Positions 35,812 to 45,155 of a stretch of 64,000 nucleotides of DNA are shown piece by piece. Origin of the DNA: Salipiger sp. IMCC34102. GTDB taxonomy: Bacteria; Pseudomonadota; Alphaproteobacteria; Rhodobacterales; Rhodobacteraceae. The number at the start of each line of letters is the position of its first letter. Position 1 is the first letter of the stretch. The stretch spans positions 124,001 to 188,000 of the forward strand of contig NZ_SELQ01000005.1 of the NCBI RefSeq assembly GCF_004145405.1. Reading direction: 5' to 3'. The translations under genes were made by a program, and so were the position numbers. The notes under the pieces are model-generated. The model was not told the origin of the DNA. It made no database searches and saw nothing but the letters and a program-made list of their open reading frames with translations.

Positions 35812-37272
35812 CTACTTGCGGCCCACCGCGCGTCCCGCCCCTTCGGGCCGCGGCAGGGTGGCATGGGCCTGCGCCAGCTTCGCAAGCGAGCCTGCCACGG
35901 CCTCGAGCGGCGCGCAGGCCCGCCGCGTGGCAAGGTCGACGTGGATCAGCATGTGCTCGCCGGTCGCAAGCAGGCGGTCGTCCCCCCACAGCCGGTGAAA
36001 GAGGTGCATCTTGCGTCCCGCGCCTTCCAGCACCTGGCTGTCGACGCGGATGCCTTCGCCCGCCCGGACCTCGCCCAGGTGCCGGATATGCGTCTCGGCC
36101 GTGAAGAAACTGTGCCCGGCGGCCACGTAGTCGGGCGTGCATCCGACGAGCAGCATCATGCGGTCCGTCGCGTCGCCGAAGACCTGCAGGTAGCGCGCTT
36201 CGGTCATGTGCCCGTTGTAATCGGTCCAGTCGAGCGGCACCGCACGCGCGACCGTGGGCAGCGGTGCCGAGACATCCGCCGCGTCCAGCGTTCGCGGCAG
36301 CCTGTCCAGCCGGGCATCCTGCGCGTTCAACACCGCTCCCGCCGCGTGATCGCGCGCCTTCAGCCCGCGCAGAAGCGTGACGAGGTTGTCGTCGCGGATG
36401 CGTTCCAGCGCGCGCACGTCCCTCGCGCCCGACTGCGCGTCCGACTGGGCCGCGATCTTCGCGATCAACGCGTCGTCCAGCTCGGGTACGTCCATCAGCC
36501 GTGTCCAGGGCCAGGCCAGCGCCGGGCCGAACTGGGCCAGGAAATGCGACATGCCGGCTTCGCCACCGGCGATGCGGTAGGTCTCGAACAGGCCCATCTG
36601 CGCCCAGCGCAGACCGAAGCCCATGCGGATCGCCTCGTCGATCTCCTGCGTGGTGGCGATCCCGTCGCGCACCAACCAGAGCGCCTCGCGCCAGACGGAT
36701 TCCAGAAGACGGTCGGCGATATGGGCGTCGATCTCAGCCCGGACGCGCAGCGGGTACATGCCAAGGCCGGTCAGAACCTCCGCCGCGCAGTCGAGCGTGT
36801 CCCCGGGCGTCGCGGGCGATCCCACAAGCTCCACCAGCGGCAGCAGATAGACCGGGTTGAACGGATGCGCGACGACGATCTGCTCGGGCCGGACGCTGCC
36901 CTTCTGCAGGTCCGACGGCTTGAACCCGCTGGTGGAGGATCCGACGATCGCCTCTGCCGGGCAGGCCGCCTGGATCGCAGCCAGGGTCGCGTGCTTGAGG
37001 TCCAACCGTTCGGGCACACTCTCCTGCACCCAGTCGGCGCCTGCGACGGCCTCTTCGAGGGTCGCGGCAAAGGTGATCTCGCCCTCGCGCGGCATCGCGC
37101 TGTCGCTCAAGCCCGGCAGGGCGCGGCGGGCATTGTCCAGAACGAACTCCGCCCGGGTCCGCGCGCCCGGGACGGGATCGAAGATGGCAACCTCCCACCC
37201 CATCAGGGCAAAGCGCGCGGCCCACCCGCCGCCGATGACTCCGCCACCGACGATGGCCGCCTTGCGGGTCAT
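35812..37272 (-). CDS. lcdH: L-carnitine dehydrogenase-thioesterase fusion
   Basis: The 486-residue protein fuses two enzymes. Residues 1 to about 320 are a 3-hydroxyacyl-CoA-dehydrogenase-like L-carnitine 3-dehydrogenase: Rossmann GGGVIGGGWAARF, STSGFKPSDLQ and HPFNPVYLLPLVELV. Residues about 340-470 are a 4HBT hotdog thioesterase (PLDWTDYNGHMTEARYL). The first oxidises carnitine to 3-dehydrocarnitine. The second probably hydrolyses betainyl-CoA, the job done by separate genes in Pseudomonas. It closes the carnitine operon. The substrate follows from the fusion and the adjacent BKACE gene. Confidence 0.9.
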   Translation of the reverse strand: MTRKAAIVGGGVIGGGWAARFALMGWEVAIFDPVPGARTRAEFVLDNARRALPGLSDSAMPREGEITFAATLEEAVAGADWVQESVPERLDLKHATLAAIQAACPAEAIVGSSTSGFKPSDLQKGSVRPEQIVVAHPFNPVYLLPLVELVGSPATPGDTLDCAAEVLTGLGMYPLRVRAEIDAHIADRLLESVWREALWLVRDGIATTQEIDEAIRMGFGLRWAQMGLFETYRIAGGEAGMSHFLAQFGPALAWPWTRLMDVPELDDALIAKIAAQSDAQSGARDVRALERIRDDNLVTLLRGLKARDHAAGAVLNAQDARLDRLPRTLDAADVSAPLPTVARAVPLDWTDYNGHMTEARYLQVFGDATDRMMLLVGCTPDYVAAGHSFFTAETHIRHLGEVRAGEGIRVDSQVLEGAGRKMHLFHRLWGDDRLLATGEHMLIHVDLATRRACAPLEAVAGSLAKLAQAHATLPRPEGAGRAVGRK

Positions 37273-37273
37273 C

Positions 37274-37573
37274 TCAGCGTGCCTCCGCCAGGTCTTGCAT
37301 CTCCAGCGTGGCGTTCAGGTCGGTGTCATCCACGGCCGTGTCCGGGGCGGTCTGCGGCACCGGTCGCCGCTTGACCGAGGGGTCGCAGGCGATCATCGGG
37401 CTGCCCGCGTCGCGGATGATCAGTCCGCCCCCGGCGCGGCAATCCTCGAAGGACATGGACGATCCGATGACCAGCCGTTCCTGCACCGCGCCGCCTGCGT
37501 CGGCGCCGAGCATCGCCCCCCCTTCGCATCCCGCCACGGCCATCAGTGCCAAAAGTGTCAAACGTCGTGTCAT
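37274..37573 (-). CDS. Small lipoprotein in the carnitine operon
   Basis: This 99-residue protein has a short signal ending LMAVAGC (lipidated Cys16). The mature part includes ERLVIGSSMSFEDCRAGGG and an acidic, Thr-rich C-terminus. Family unknown to me. Its start overlaps the lipocalin-like stop by 4 bases and it ends 1 base before the dehydrogenase gene. It is therefore inside the operon, but no link to carnitine can be shown. Confidence 0.7.
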   Translation of the reverse strand: MTRRLTLLALMAVAGCEGGAMLGADAGGAVQERLVIGSSMSFEDCRAGGGLIIRDAGSPMIACDPSVKRRPVPQTAPDTAVDDTDLNATLEMQDLAEAR

Positions 37574-38085
37574 GGGGTCACCTCTTGCAGGGGCTTCAGA
37601 TCGAAGCCGTTGAAATCAAGGACGATCCGTGCCGCGGCCAGCCGGTCCGGTGGGATCGCGGCGCCTCGGTCCAGGATCCACGCGCCGGTGCCTTGCGGAT
37701 CGGCCAGCACCGCGGTGCGATAGCCTTCGTCGACCCAAAGCACCCAGCGCGCGCCGCCACCCAGGTCCGGCGACAGTTGCAATCGTCCCGGTCCCGCATG
37801 GCGCGCGCGCCCCGCCCTTTGGCTGCCGTCCGCACAGTCTTCGCGCAGCGTCAGCTGTGTCGGAGTGACACGCGCGTAGCTCACGGACCGCGCCGCGCAA
37901 TCGTCGGCGTCTGGGTAGCGCGCCACGACCTGCCAGTCCCCCGCAAACCGATCCGGATCGAACAGCGCCGCCGAGGCCACGGGGACGGAGGCATCCCGAA
38001 ACCCTCTGGTCGGTGCCTCGGCGACCGGCGCGGGGTCGCTTGCGGCACAGCCCGCCAACAGCAGGATCCCGACAAGCGCCCTCAT
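37570..38085 (-). CDS. Lipocalin-like lipoprotein
   Basis: The 171-residue protein has a signal peptide MRALVGILLLAGC. The mature part has lipocalin/Blc-like features: DPDRFAGDWQVVARYPD (the GxW-type first strand), GARWVLWVDEGYRTAVLADP and a closing strand DFNGF. It probably binds a small hydrophobic ligand in the periplasm. Its ATG overlaps the BKACE stop, and its stop overlaps the next lipoprotein start. Confidence 0.72.
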   Translation of the reverse strand: MRALVGILLLAGCAASDPAPVAEAPTRGFRDASVPVASAALFDPDRFAGDWQVVARYPDADDCAARSVSYARVTPTQLTLREDCADGSQRAGRARHAGPGRLQLSPDLGGGARWVLWVDEGYRTAVLADPQGTGAWILDRGAAIPPDRLAAARIVLDFNGFDLKPLQEVTP

Positions 38086-38990
38086 GCCGGGTCCCGCCGG
38101 GTCAGGCCAAGGCGCGTGCGCACCTCCGCCGGCGTCAGGATCCGCGCGCCGAGGCTTTCGACGATGCCCACCGCCCGCGCGACCAGTTGGGCATTGGTGG
38201 CGAGGGTGCCGCGATCCAGCATCAGGTTGTCCTCCAGCCCCACGCGCACGTGCCCGCCGGCCAGGACGCTTGCGGCCACGAAAGGCATCTGGTGCCGTCC
38301 CAGCCCGAAGGCCGAGAAGGTCCAGTCGTCGGGCACGGCGTTGCGCATCGCAAGGAAGGTCTGCAGATCGTCCGGCGCGCCCCAGGGCACGCCCATGCAA
38401 AGCTGGACCAGGGCCGGGGCGGTGAGCACTCCTTCGGCGACCAGTTGCTTGGCGAACCACAGATGCCCGGTGTCGAAGGCTTCGATCTCGGGCCGCACAC
38501 CCGCCTGCGTCATGGCGGCCCCCATCGCGCGCAACATGCCGGGGGTGTTGGTCATCACGTAATCGGCCTCGGCGAAGTTCATCGTGCCGCAATCCAGCGT
38601 GCAGATCTCTGGCCGGCAGTCGAGGACATGCGCCAGCCGCTCCGAGGCGCCGATCATGTCGGTGCCCGCCGCCGGCGGCAGGGGACGCTCGGGTCCGCCG
38701 AAGACGATGTCGCCGCCCATCCCGGCGGTCAGGTTCAACACCACGTCGACGTCGGAGGCGCGGATCCGCTCCGTCACCTCGCGGTAGAGGTCGCGCCGCC
38801 GCGAGGGCGCACCGCTGTCGGGATCGCGCACGTGGCAATGCACGATCGCCGCCCCGGCCCGGGCGGCGGCGATGGCGCTTTCGGCGATCTGTTCCGGCGA
38901 ACGGGGCACGTGGGGCGAGCGATCCTGCGTCGCCCCCGATCCGGTCACGGCGCAGGTCACGAAAACTTCGCGGTTCATCTGCAACGGCAT
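38082..38990 (-). CDS. BKACE (DUF849) protein, probable 3-dehydrocarnitine:acetyl-CoA trimethylamine transferase/cleavage enzyme
   Basis: The 302-residue zinc-dependent beta-keto acid cleavage enzyme has AGAAIVHCHVRDPDSG (zinc ligands His51, His53) near the start. SLGARILTPAEVR closes the barrel. BKACE enzymes cleave beta-keto acids with acetyl-CoA. Beside a carnitine dehydrogenase the natural reaction is 3-dehydrocarnitine plus acetyl-CoA to betainyl-CoA plus acetoacetate, as for CdhC. The ATG at 38990 has ggag upstream; a second Met at 38978 is possible. The aldo/keto reductase precedes it by about 180 bases. Confidence 0.88.
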   Translation of the reverse strand: MPLQMNREVFVTCAVTGSGATQDRSPHVPRSPEQIAESAIAAARAGAAIVHCHVRDPDSGAPSRRRDLYREVTERIRASDVDVVLNLTAGMGGDIVFGGPERPLPPAAGTDMIGASERLAHVLDCRPEICTLDCGTMNFAEADYVMTNTPGMLRAMGAAMTQAGVRPEIEAFDTGHLWFAKQLVAEGVLTAPALVQLCMGVPWGAPDDLQTFLAMRNAVPDDWTFSAFGLGRHQMPFVAASVLAGGHVRVGLEDNLMLDRGTLATNAQLVARAVGIVESLGARILTPAEVRTRLGLTRRDPA

Positions 38991-39169
38991 CTCGCTCTCC
39001 TGTCCCGCGATCTTGCGGCGCGCACCGCGGCCCCGGCAAGCGCGGCCGCATTCTCTGTTCCACAAATATCCGCCCCGCCGGCGAGGCGTCCCGCAATCTC
39101 CACCCCTGACCGACGCCCGCAGCGGTGCGGCAAAGGTATCGTCCGTGGGGCCATGGCCCCGCGGTCCGC

Positions 39170-40213
39170 TCAGTAAGGCATCGGGTGCGCGCGGTGGGCG
39201 GTGTCGATCTCGTCCAGCACGGCCTCCGACAGCGTGACGTCGCGCCCGGCCAGCGTCCGCTCCAGCTGGGCGGAGGTCGTCGCCCCGAAGATGGCCGAAA
39301 CCGCGAAGGGCCGCGTCCGTTGCCAGGCCAGCGCCATGTGCACCGGATCGAGGTCGTGGCGCACGGCGATATCGAGGTAGGCCTGCACGGCATCGTAGAC
39401 CCGGTCGGTGTTGCGCCCGCCCAGATCGCCGTTGATCGCCATGCGGCTTCCCTCCGGCCGGGCGCCGTTCTGGTACTTGCCGGTCAGCATCCCGCAGGCC
39501 AGGGGAGAGAAGGACAAAAGCGTGATGTCCTCGTTCACCGCCATTTCGGCCGCGTCGGTGTCGAACAGGCGGTAGAGCAGCGAATACTCGTTCTGTACCG
39601 ACACCATCCGCGGCAGGCCGTGCTCTTCGGCCAGATCGCACCACTTCGTCATGCCCCAGGCGCTTTCGTTGCTCATCCCGATGGCGCGGATCTTGCCGGC
39701 CTGCACCGCCTCGCCCAGCGCGCGCAGAACCGCGTGCATGTGATCCAGCGTCTGCGCCCGGTCCTGGCCAGAGGGATCGAAGGTCCAGTTCTGCCGGAAC
39801 GCGTAGGAGCCCCGCAGCGGCCAGTGCATCTGGTAGAGGTCGATCACGTCCGTCTTCAGCCGGCGCAGGGACCCGTCGATGCCGTCCGCGATGTTGTGCG
39901 GCCCGTAACCTTCGCCGTCCCGCACGAAGCCGCCGTTGTCGCCTGAGATCTTCGTCGCCACGACCCATTCGTCGCGCCGTCCCGTCCGGGCGAACCAGTC
40001 GCCCAGCACCTCCTCCGACAGGCCGACCGTGTCCTTGGCGACCGGGTTCACAGGATACATCTCGGCACAGTCGAGGAAATCGATGCCCGCGTCGCGGGCC
40101 ATGTCCATCTGCCGGTGTGCGTCTTCCGCCGGGGTATGGGTCCCGAAGGTCATCGTGCCCAGGCACCAGTCGGTGACCTTCAGGTCCGAGCGTCCCAGTG
40201 TCAGCCTGTCCAT
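39170..40213 (-). CDS. Aldo/keto reductase (Tas/YajO-like)
   Basis: The 347-residue AKR of the Tas group has FLDCAEMYPVNP (Asp, Tyr), VVATKISG (Lys) and YQMHWPLRG (His). RWxxNEYS-type residues occur in VSVQNEYSLLYR. The start at 40213 (MDRLTLGRSDLKVTD) matches the family. It is divergent from the SDR gene. It might be in the same transcript as BKACE, but the 179-base gap leaves this open. Confidence 0.88.
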   Translation of the reverse strand: MDRLTLGRSDLKVTDWCLGTMTFGTHTPAEDAHRQMDMARDAGIDFLDCAEMYPVNPVAKDTVGLSEEVLGDWFARTGRRDEWVVATKISGDNGGFVRDGEGYGPHNIADGIDGSLRRLKTDVIDLYQMHWPLRGSYAFRQNWTFDPSGQDRAQTLDHMHAVLRALGEAVQAGKIRAIGMSNESAWGMTKWCDLAEEHGLPRMVSVQNEYSLLYRLFDTDAAEMAVNEDITLLSFSPLACGMLTGKYQNGARPEGSRMAINGDLGGRNTDRVYDAVQAYLDIAVRHDLDPVHMALAWQRTRPFAVSAIFGATTSAQLERTLAGRDVTLSEAVLDEIDTAHRAHPMPY

Positions 40214-40437
40214 GTCGCATCTCCAAGTCATGTCGCGCGCAACCCTACGCCCTGCGACAGCCGCCGCAAGGGCGACGGGGCGCGCCGCCCGGCGAAAGGG
40301 CCGGGTCGAATCGCGCGCCCGGCAGGATTGCGCGCTCATGGGCGCCAAGTCGCCGGGAGGATCGGCACACGTGCGCGGCAGGAACCTGCGACCGTTGCCA
40401 ACCGTTGCCCGGATGACGACAAACGAAGGAACGCCCC

Positions 40438-41190
40438 ATGGATATCCGCCTGACAGACAAGACCGCCCTCGTGACCGGTGCCGCCTCCGGCATCGGGGCC
40501 GCCATCGCCGAGAAGCTGGCGCAAAGCGGCGCGCGCGTGATCGTGGCCGACCTCGAAGAGGACGCGGCACAGAAGACCGTCGACCGGATCGAGACCGCGG
40601 GTGGCCAGGCCCGCGCGATCGCCTGCGACGTGAGCGATGCCGCGGCAGTCGAAGGCATGATGAAGGATATTGCGGCCGACGGCGGGTTGCATCTGCTGGT
40701 CAACAACGCGGGCATCGGCGGTGCGCAGGCCCCGACGGGCGCCTATCCGGTCGACAGTTGGAACAAGGTGATCGGCGTGAACCTGACGGGTGTCTTCCAC
40801 GGGTTGCGCTTCGGCATACCGGCCATCAAGGACAGCGGCGGCGGTGCGATCGTGAACGTGGCCTCGATCCTCGGCACCGTCGGCACGCAAGGGTCCTGCG
40901 CCTACGTCGCGGCCAAGCACGCGGTCGTGGGGCTGACGAAGGCCGCCGCGCTCGAACACGCGGGCGACGGCGTGCGCGTCAACGCGGTCTGCCCCGGCTA
41001 CATCAACACGCCCCTGATCGAGGAGAACCTCGACGACGAGACCCGCGAAGGGCTGGTCGGCCTGCACCCAATGGGCCGGTTGGGAGAAGCGGACGAGATC
41101 GCCTCCATGGTGGTTTACCTGTTGTCGGATGCGGCCTCCTTCGTGACAGGCTCTCATCACCTCGTCGACGGCGGCTACACCGCGCGATAG
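40438..41190 (+). CDS. Short-chain dehydrogenase/reductase
   Basis: The 250-residue classical SDR has the cofactor motif TGAASGIG, LVNNAGIGG, a serine in VNVASILGT and the active-site Tyr-x-x-x-Lys in YVAAKHAV. The Asp after the second beta-strand (VADLEED) predicts NAD+ preference. The substrate is unknown. Upstream sequence has no clear operator. The gene is about 70 bases ahead of metG. Confidence 0.88.
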   Translation: MDIRLTDKTALVTGAASGIGAAIAEKLAQSGARVIVADLEEDAAQKTVDRIETAGGQARAIACDVSDAAAVEGMMKDIAADGGLHLLVNNAGIGGAQAPTGAYPVDSWNKVIGVNLTGVFHGLRFGIPAIKDSGGGAIVNVASILGTVGTQGSCAYVAAKHAVVGLTKAAALEHAGDGVRVNAVCPGYINTPLIEENLDDETREGLVGLHPMGRLGEADEIASMVVYLLSDAASFVTGSHHLVDGGYTAR

Positions 41191-41259
41191 CGCCCCGCCT
41201 TGCCAGCGGGCCATGGTCTGGGTAAGTCCGGCGCAGCCAAACGCAAGGACCCGCCCGCC

Positions 41260-43002
41260 ATGGCCCGCCATCTCATCACCTCCGCCATTCCCTACATCAA
41301 CGGGATCAAGCACCTGGGCAACCTGGTGGGGAGCCAGCTGCCGGCGGATCTCTATGCGCGCTACCAGCGGGCGCGCGGCAACGAGGTCCTGTTCCTCTGC
41401 GCCACCGACGAACACGGCACGCCCGCGGAACTCGCCGCCGCCAAGGCGGGCGAGCCGGTGGCAGACTATTGCGCGCGCATGCACGAAGTGCAGGCCGATA
41501 TCGCCGCGCGCTTCGGTCTGTCGTTCGACCACTTCGGACGCTCTTCCAGCCCGCAGAACCACGCGCTGACCCAGGCGTTCGCCGGCCGCCTGGCCGAGCG
41601 CGGCCTGATCCGCGAAGTGACCGAGGACCAGGTCTATTCCGTCACCGACGGCCGATTCCTGCCCGACCGCTATATCGAGGGCACCTGCCCCAACTGCGGC
41701 TTCGAGGACGCCCGCGGCGACCAATGCGACAATTGCACCAAGCAACTCGACCCCACGGACCTCATCAACCCGCGCTCGACGATCTCGGGCGCCACGGATC
41801 TGGAGGTGCGTTCGACCAAGCACCTCTACCTCGAGCAATCCAAGCTGAAAGGCGACATCGCCGCCTGGATCGACAGCAAGACCGATTGGCCGGTCCTCAC
41901 GACCTCCATCGCCCGGAAGTGGCTGAACGACGGCGAGGGCCTGCAGGACCGGGGCATCACCCGCGACCTGCACTGGGGCATTCCGGTCAAGCGCGGCGAT
42001 CAGGACTGGCCGGGCATGGAAGGCAAGGTCTTCTACGTCTGGTTCGACGCGCCCATCGAATATATCGCCTGCGCGCAGGAATGGGTCGATGCGGGCAAGG
42101 CCCCCGCCCCCGGGGACGGCGCGGACAAGGACAGCCTCTGGGAAAGCTGGTGGCGCACCGACCGGGGCGCGGACGACGTGCGCTACACGCAGTTCATGGG
42201 CAAGGACAACGTGCCCTTCCACACCCTGTCCTTTCCGGCCACGATCATGGGCGCGGACCAGGACTGGAAGCTGGTCGATTACATCAAGTCATTCAACTAC
42301 CTCAACTACGACGGCGGTCAGTTCAGCACGTCCCGCGGGCGCGGCGTCTTCATGGACCAGGCGCTGGAGATCCTGCCCGCCGACGTCTGGCGCTGGTGGC
42401 TTCTGTCCCACGCGCCCGAATCCTCTGACGCGGAGTTCACGTGGGAGGCGTTCCAGCAAGACGTGAACAAGGATCTGGCCGACGTACTGGGCAACTTCGT
42501 CAGCCGGATCACGAAGTTCTGCCGCTCGAAGTTCGGCGAAGCCGTCCCCGACAGCGGCACCCCGGGAGAGGCCGAGGCCGAGCTTACGCAAGAACTTCAG
42601 TCCCGCATGGACGCCTACGTCCGTCACATGGATGCCATCGAGGTCCGCAAGGCCGCCGCCGAACTGCGCGCGATCTGGGTCGCTGGCAACGAGTACCTGC
42701 AATCGACCGCCCCCTGGACGACCTTCAAAACCGACCCCGAACAGGCCGCCTGCCAGGTGCGCCACGGTCTGAACCTGATCCGGCTCTACGGCATCCTCTC
42801 GGCGCCCTTCATTCCCGAGATGGCGCGCACCATGCGCGATGCGGTGGGCGCGGACGACGAGGCATGGCCCACCGACGCCGCCGCGGCGCTGGGCGCCCTG
42901 CCTTCCGGCCACGCCTTTACGGTGCCGGAGAACCTCTTCACGAAGATCACCGACGACCAGCGCGCCGAATGGGCCGCGCGGTTCGCCGGCACGCGCGACT
43001 GA
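41260..43002 (+). CDS. metG: Methionyl-tRNA synthetase
   Basis: The 580-residue enzyme has the Rossmann HIGH-type motif as HLGN ([10 protein letters not shown]). Zinc knuckles are CPNCG and CDNC near 140-165. The KMSKS loop is replaced by FSTSRGRG ([11 protein letters not shown]), as in the proteobacterial group without a canonical lysine motif. The C-terminal anticodon domain carries [14 protein letters not shown]. There is no C-terminal tRNA-binding dimer domain. The ATG at 41260 ([15 protein letters not shown]) is typical. Confidence 0.95.
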   Translation: MARHLITSAIPYINGIKHLGNLVGSQLPADLYARYQRARGNEVLFLCATDEHGTPAELAAAKAGEPVADYCARMHEVQADIAARFGLSFDHFGRSSSPQNHALTQAFAGRLAERGLIREVTEDQVYSVTDGRFLPDRYIEGTCPNCGFEDARGDQCDNCTKQLDPTDLINPRSTISGATDLEVRSTKHLYLEQSKLKGDIAAWIDSKTDWPVLTTSIARKWLNDGEGLQDRGITRDLHWGIPVKRGDQDWPGMEGKVFYVWFDAPIEYIACAQEWVDAGKAPAPGDGADKDSLWESWWRTDRGADDVRYTQFMGKDNVPFHTLSFPATIMGADQDWKLVDYIKSFNYLNYDGGQFSTSRGRGVFMDQALEILPADVWRWWLLSHAPESSDAEFTWEAFQQDVNKDLADVLGNFVSRITKFCRSKFGEAVPDSGTPGEAEAELTQELQSRMDAYVRHMDAIEVRKAAAELRAIWVAGNEYLQSTAPWTTFKTDPEQAACQVRHGLNLIRLYGILSAPFIPEMARTMRDAVGADDEAWPTDAAAALGALPSGHAFTVPENLFTKITDDQRAEWAARFAGTRD

Positions 43003-43041
43003 CCCCGCAACTGGCCCGGCCGCGCGCTGGTTAAGAAGAAA

Positions 43042-43062
43042 AAGCGCCCCGCACGGGCGCTT
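43042..43062 (+). terminator. Hairpin after metG
   Basis: AAGCGCCC (43042-43049) pairs with GGGCGCTT (43055-43062). A purine-rich run precedes it, and there is only a short T stretch, so it is a moderate terminator. Confidence 0.6.
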
Positions 43063-43133
43063 GGTGGCCCTGATATTGGATAACGCCGCGCTCGTGCTAG
43101 GTTCTGGCGAAATCAACCAGATGGACCTTACAC

Positions 43134-43925
43134 ATGCGCACATTCGCACTCGCCGCCGCCCTTGCCTTCACCGCGGGCTCCGCCGTGGCCGCCACTTGTG
43201 GCAACGATGCCTCGGGCTTCAACGCCTGGAAGCAACAGTTCGCCCAGGAAGCCGCCGCGCAAGGCGTGGGCCAGCGCGGGCTCGACGCCCTCGCAAACAC
43301 CTCCTACGCCCAGCGCACGATCAACGCCGACCGCAACCAGAAGTCCTTCCGCTACAGCCTGGACGAGTTCATGCGGATCCGCGGGGCCGACACCATCGTG
43401 GCGCAGGGCCGTCAGCGCATCGCCGCCAACCCCGGCTTCTACCAGCAGCTCGAGGCGACCTACGGTGTCCCCGCCTCGGTCATCGTGGCGATCCACGGGA
43501 TGGAGACGGCCTTCGGCAACTTCATGGGCGACAGCAACGTGCTGAGCGCGATCTCCACGCTGGCCTACGATTGCCGCCGGTCGGACTTCTTCTCGACCCA
43601 CGCGATGGCGGCGCTGATGCTGGTCGACCGTGGCGCGATCAATGGCGGCACGATCGGGGCGATGCACGGTGAGCTGGGCCACACCCAGTTCCTGCCGGCC
43701 AACGTGATCCGCTACGGCGTGGACGCGGATGGCAACGGTGTCGTGGACCTCACGAACCAGACGGACGCGCTTTACTCCACCGCCAACTTCCTGCGTCAGA
43801 AAGGCTGGCAGCCCGGCCAGGGCTACCAAGAGGGGCAGCGCAACTTCAGCGTGATCCAGGAATGGAACGCGGCGACGGTCTACCAGCAGGCCATCGCGAT
43901 CATGGGCGCGCGTATCGCGCAATAA
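43134..43925 (+). CDS. Lytic murein transglycosylase (MltB-like)
   Basis: The 263-residue exported protein has a Sec signal ending AVAATCGN. The SLT_2 domain has its catalytic Glu124 in IHGMETAFG, and MHGELGHTQFLPANV. DADGNGVVDL is an EF-hand-type loop that probably binds calcium, as in MltB. It cleaves peptidoglycan strands. A strong terminator follows. The cleavage site (Ala-Ala-Thr-Cys) is not a lipobox, so the enzyme should be soluble in the periplasm. Confidence 0.9.
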   Translation: MRTFALAAALAFTAGSAVAATCGNDASGFNAWKQQFAQEAAAQGVGQRGLDALANTSYAQRTINADRNQKSFRYSLDEFMRIRGADTIVAQGRQRIAANPGFYQQLEATYGVPASVIVAIHGMETAFGNFMGDSNVLSAISTLAYDCRRSDFFSTHAMAALMLVDRGAINGGTIGAMHGELGHTQFLPANVIRYGVDADGNGVVDLTNQTDALYSTANFLRQKGWQPGQGYQEGQRNFSVIQEWNAATVYQQAIAIMGARIAQ

Positions 43926-43965
43926 GGGTCCGGCGGGATATGTCCCGCCGCCCGGACGACATACG

Positions 43966-43991
43966 AAAGGCGGGGCATGCCCCGCCTTTTT
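43966..43991 (+). terminator. Intrinsic terminator after the lytic transglycosylase gene
   Basis: A perfect 24-base palindrome (AAAGGCGGGGCA/TGCCCCGCCTTT, 43966-43989) is followed by TT, giving a GC stem with a T-run. It can also serve the convergent irr gene. A second, smaller hairpin pair (CGGCGGGA/TCCCGCCG) lies just upstream. Confidence 0.85.
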
Positions 43992-44040
43992 CACGTCTCG
44001 CGATGCAGATTGCCGTTCGATCGGTCGCGCGCGCCGGACC

Positions 44041-44481
44041 TTATCCGTCGGATTTGCGCAGGCGCAGGATGACGTCGACCGCGACCAGCTCCGCGCCTTC
44101 GGGGGCCGCGGGCAGGCCGCGGATATCCAGCGCCTCGCGCGGGGCGTCGGAGAGCTCCGAGGTATCTTCCCAGAAGTAATGGGGGTGGTCGTGCATGTCG
44201 GTGTCGAAGTAGCTTTTCGCACCGTCGACCGTGATCTCGCGAAGGACGCCTGCGTCGCAGAAGGCGCGCAAAGTGTTGTAGACCGTGGCCAGCGACACGC
44301 CCGCCTCGCGGGTGCCGGCGGCCTCGTACAGGCCTTCCGCGGTGACGTGGCGGTCCTGTCCGTCGCCCATCAGCAAGGCGGCCAAGGTCACGCGCTGCCG
44401 CGTGGGCCGCAGCCCGGCATGGCCGAGCCAGTCGGTGGCGCGACGCGTGGCCGCTTCGGTCAAGGCAGGAAAATCGGTCAT
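44041..44481 (-). CDS. irr: Irr-type Fur family iron/heme response regulator
   Basis: The 146-residue Fur-family protein has the DNA-binding helix [15 protein letters not shown] and [12 protein letters not shown]. Its [14 protein letters not shown] dimer/metal region is characteristic of Irr rather than Fur. In alphaproteobacteria Irr controls iron and heme genes under iron limitation. It is divergent from fabA, a frequent arrangement in Rhodobacteraceae. A TTGAAC (44512-44517) and TATGAG (44488-44493) pair would place transcription start almost at the ATG (44481), so the message may be leaderless; that is inference. Confidence 0.9.
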   Translation of the reverse strand: MTDFPALTEAATRRATDWLGHAGLRPTRQRVTLAALLMGDGQDRHVTAEGLYEAAGTREAGVSLATVYNTLRAFCDAGVLREITVDGAKSYFDTDMHDHPHYFWEDTSELSDAPREALDIRGLPAAPEGAELVAVDVILRLRKSDG

Positions 44482-44611
44482 ACCCGTCTCATATGGTACC
44501 TGTGCCCCGGCGTTCAATGGTTTTCGCGCAAGCCCCGCGACACCGCTTGCCTGCGTTGCAAGGCGAATGTTATGCCCCCGCCAATCCAGAGCTTATCCCC
44601 GGGGGCCGCCC

Positions 44612-45121
44612 ATGTCAGACTATCCGACTTCTTTCGACCGCGAGGACCTGCTGAAATGTGCGCGTGGAGAGCTTTTCGGCCCCGGCAACGCGCAACTTCC
44701 CGAACCGCCGATGCTGATGATGGACCGGATCACCGACATCTCTGGCGACGGCGGCCTGCATGGCAAGGGCCACGTGGTGGCGGAATTCGACATCACGCCC
44801 GACCTGTGGTTCTTCGAATGCCATTTTCCCGGCAACCCGATCATGCCGGGCTGCCTCGGCCTCGACGGGCTTTGGCAGCTCACCGGTTTCAATCTGGGCT
44901 GGCGCGGCTGGCAGGGGCGTGGCTATGCCCTCGGCGTGGGCGAGGTCAAGCTGACCGGCATGGTGCGCCCCGACCGCAAGATGCTGACCTACAAGGTGGA
45001 TTTCACCAAGGCCGTGCAGACCCGCCGCCTGACCATGGGCGTGGCCGACGGCATCGTCGAAGCCGACGGCGAGGTGATCTACCAGGTCAAGGACATGAAG
45101 GTCGCCCTGTCGGAAAGCTGA
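44612..45121 (+). CDS. fabA: 3-hydroxydecanoyl-ACP dehydratase/isomerase
   Basis: The 169-residue hotdog dehydratase-isomerase makes cis-3-decenoyl-ACP, the branch point of unsaturated fatty acids. The active-site His71 is in [12 protein letters not shown] and Asp85 in GLDGLW. It heads the fabA-fabB-fabI cluster, although a methyltransferase gene is inserted after it. The ATG at 44612 follows gggggcc. TTGCCT-N17-TTATGC at 44547-44575 could be a promoter, weakly supported. Confidence 0.95.
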   Translation: MSDYPTSFDREDLLKCARGELFGPGNAQLPEPPMLMMDRITDISGDGGLHGKGHVVAEFDITPDLWFFECHFPGNPIMPGCLGLDGLWQLTGFNLGWRGWQGRGYALGVGEVKLTGMVRPDRKMLTYKVDFTKAVQTRRLTMGVADGIVEADGEVIYQVKDMKVALSES

Positions 45122-45155
45122 CGGACCCCAAGGCGCACGCACGGCGTTGGACGGC

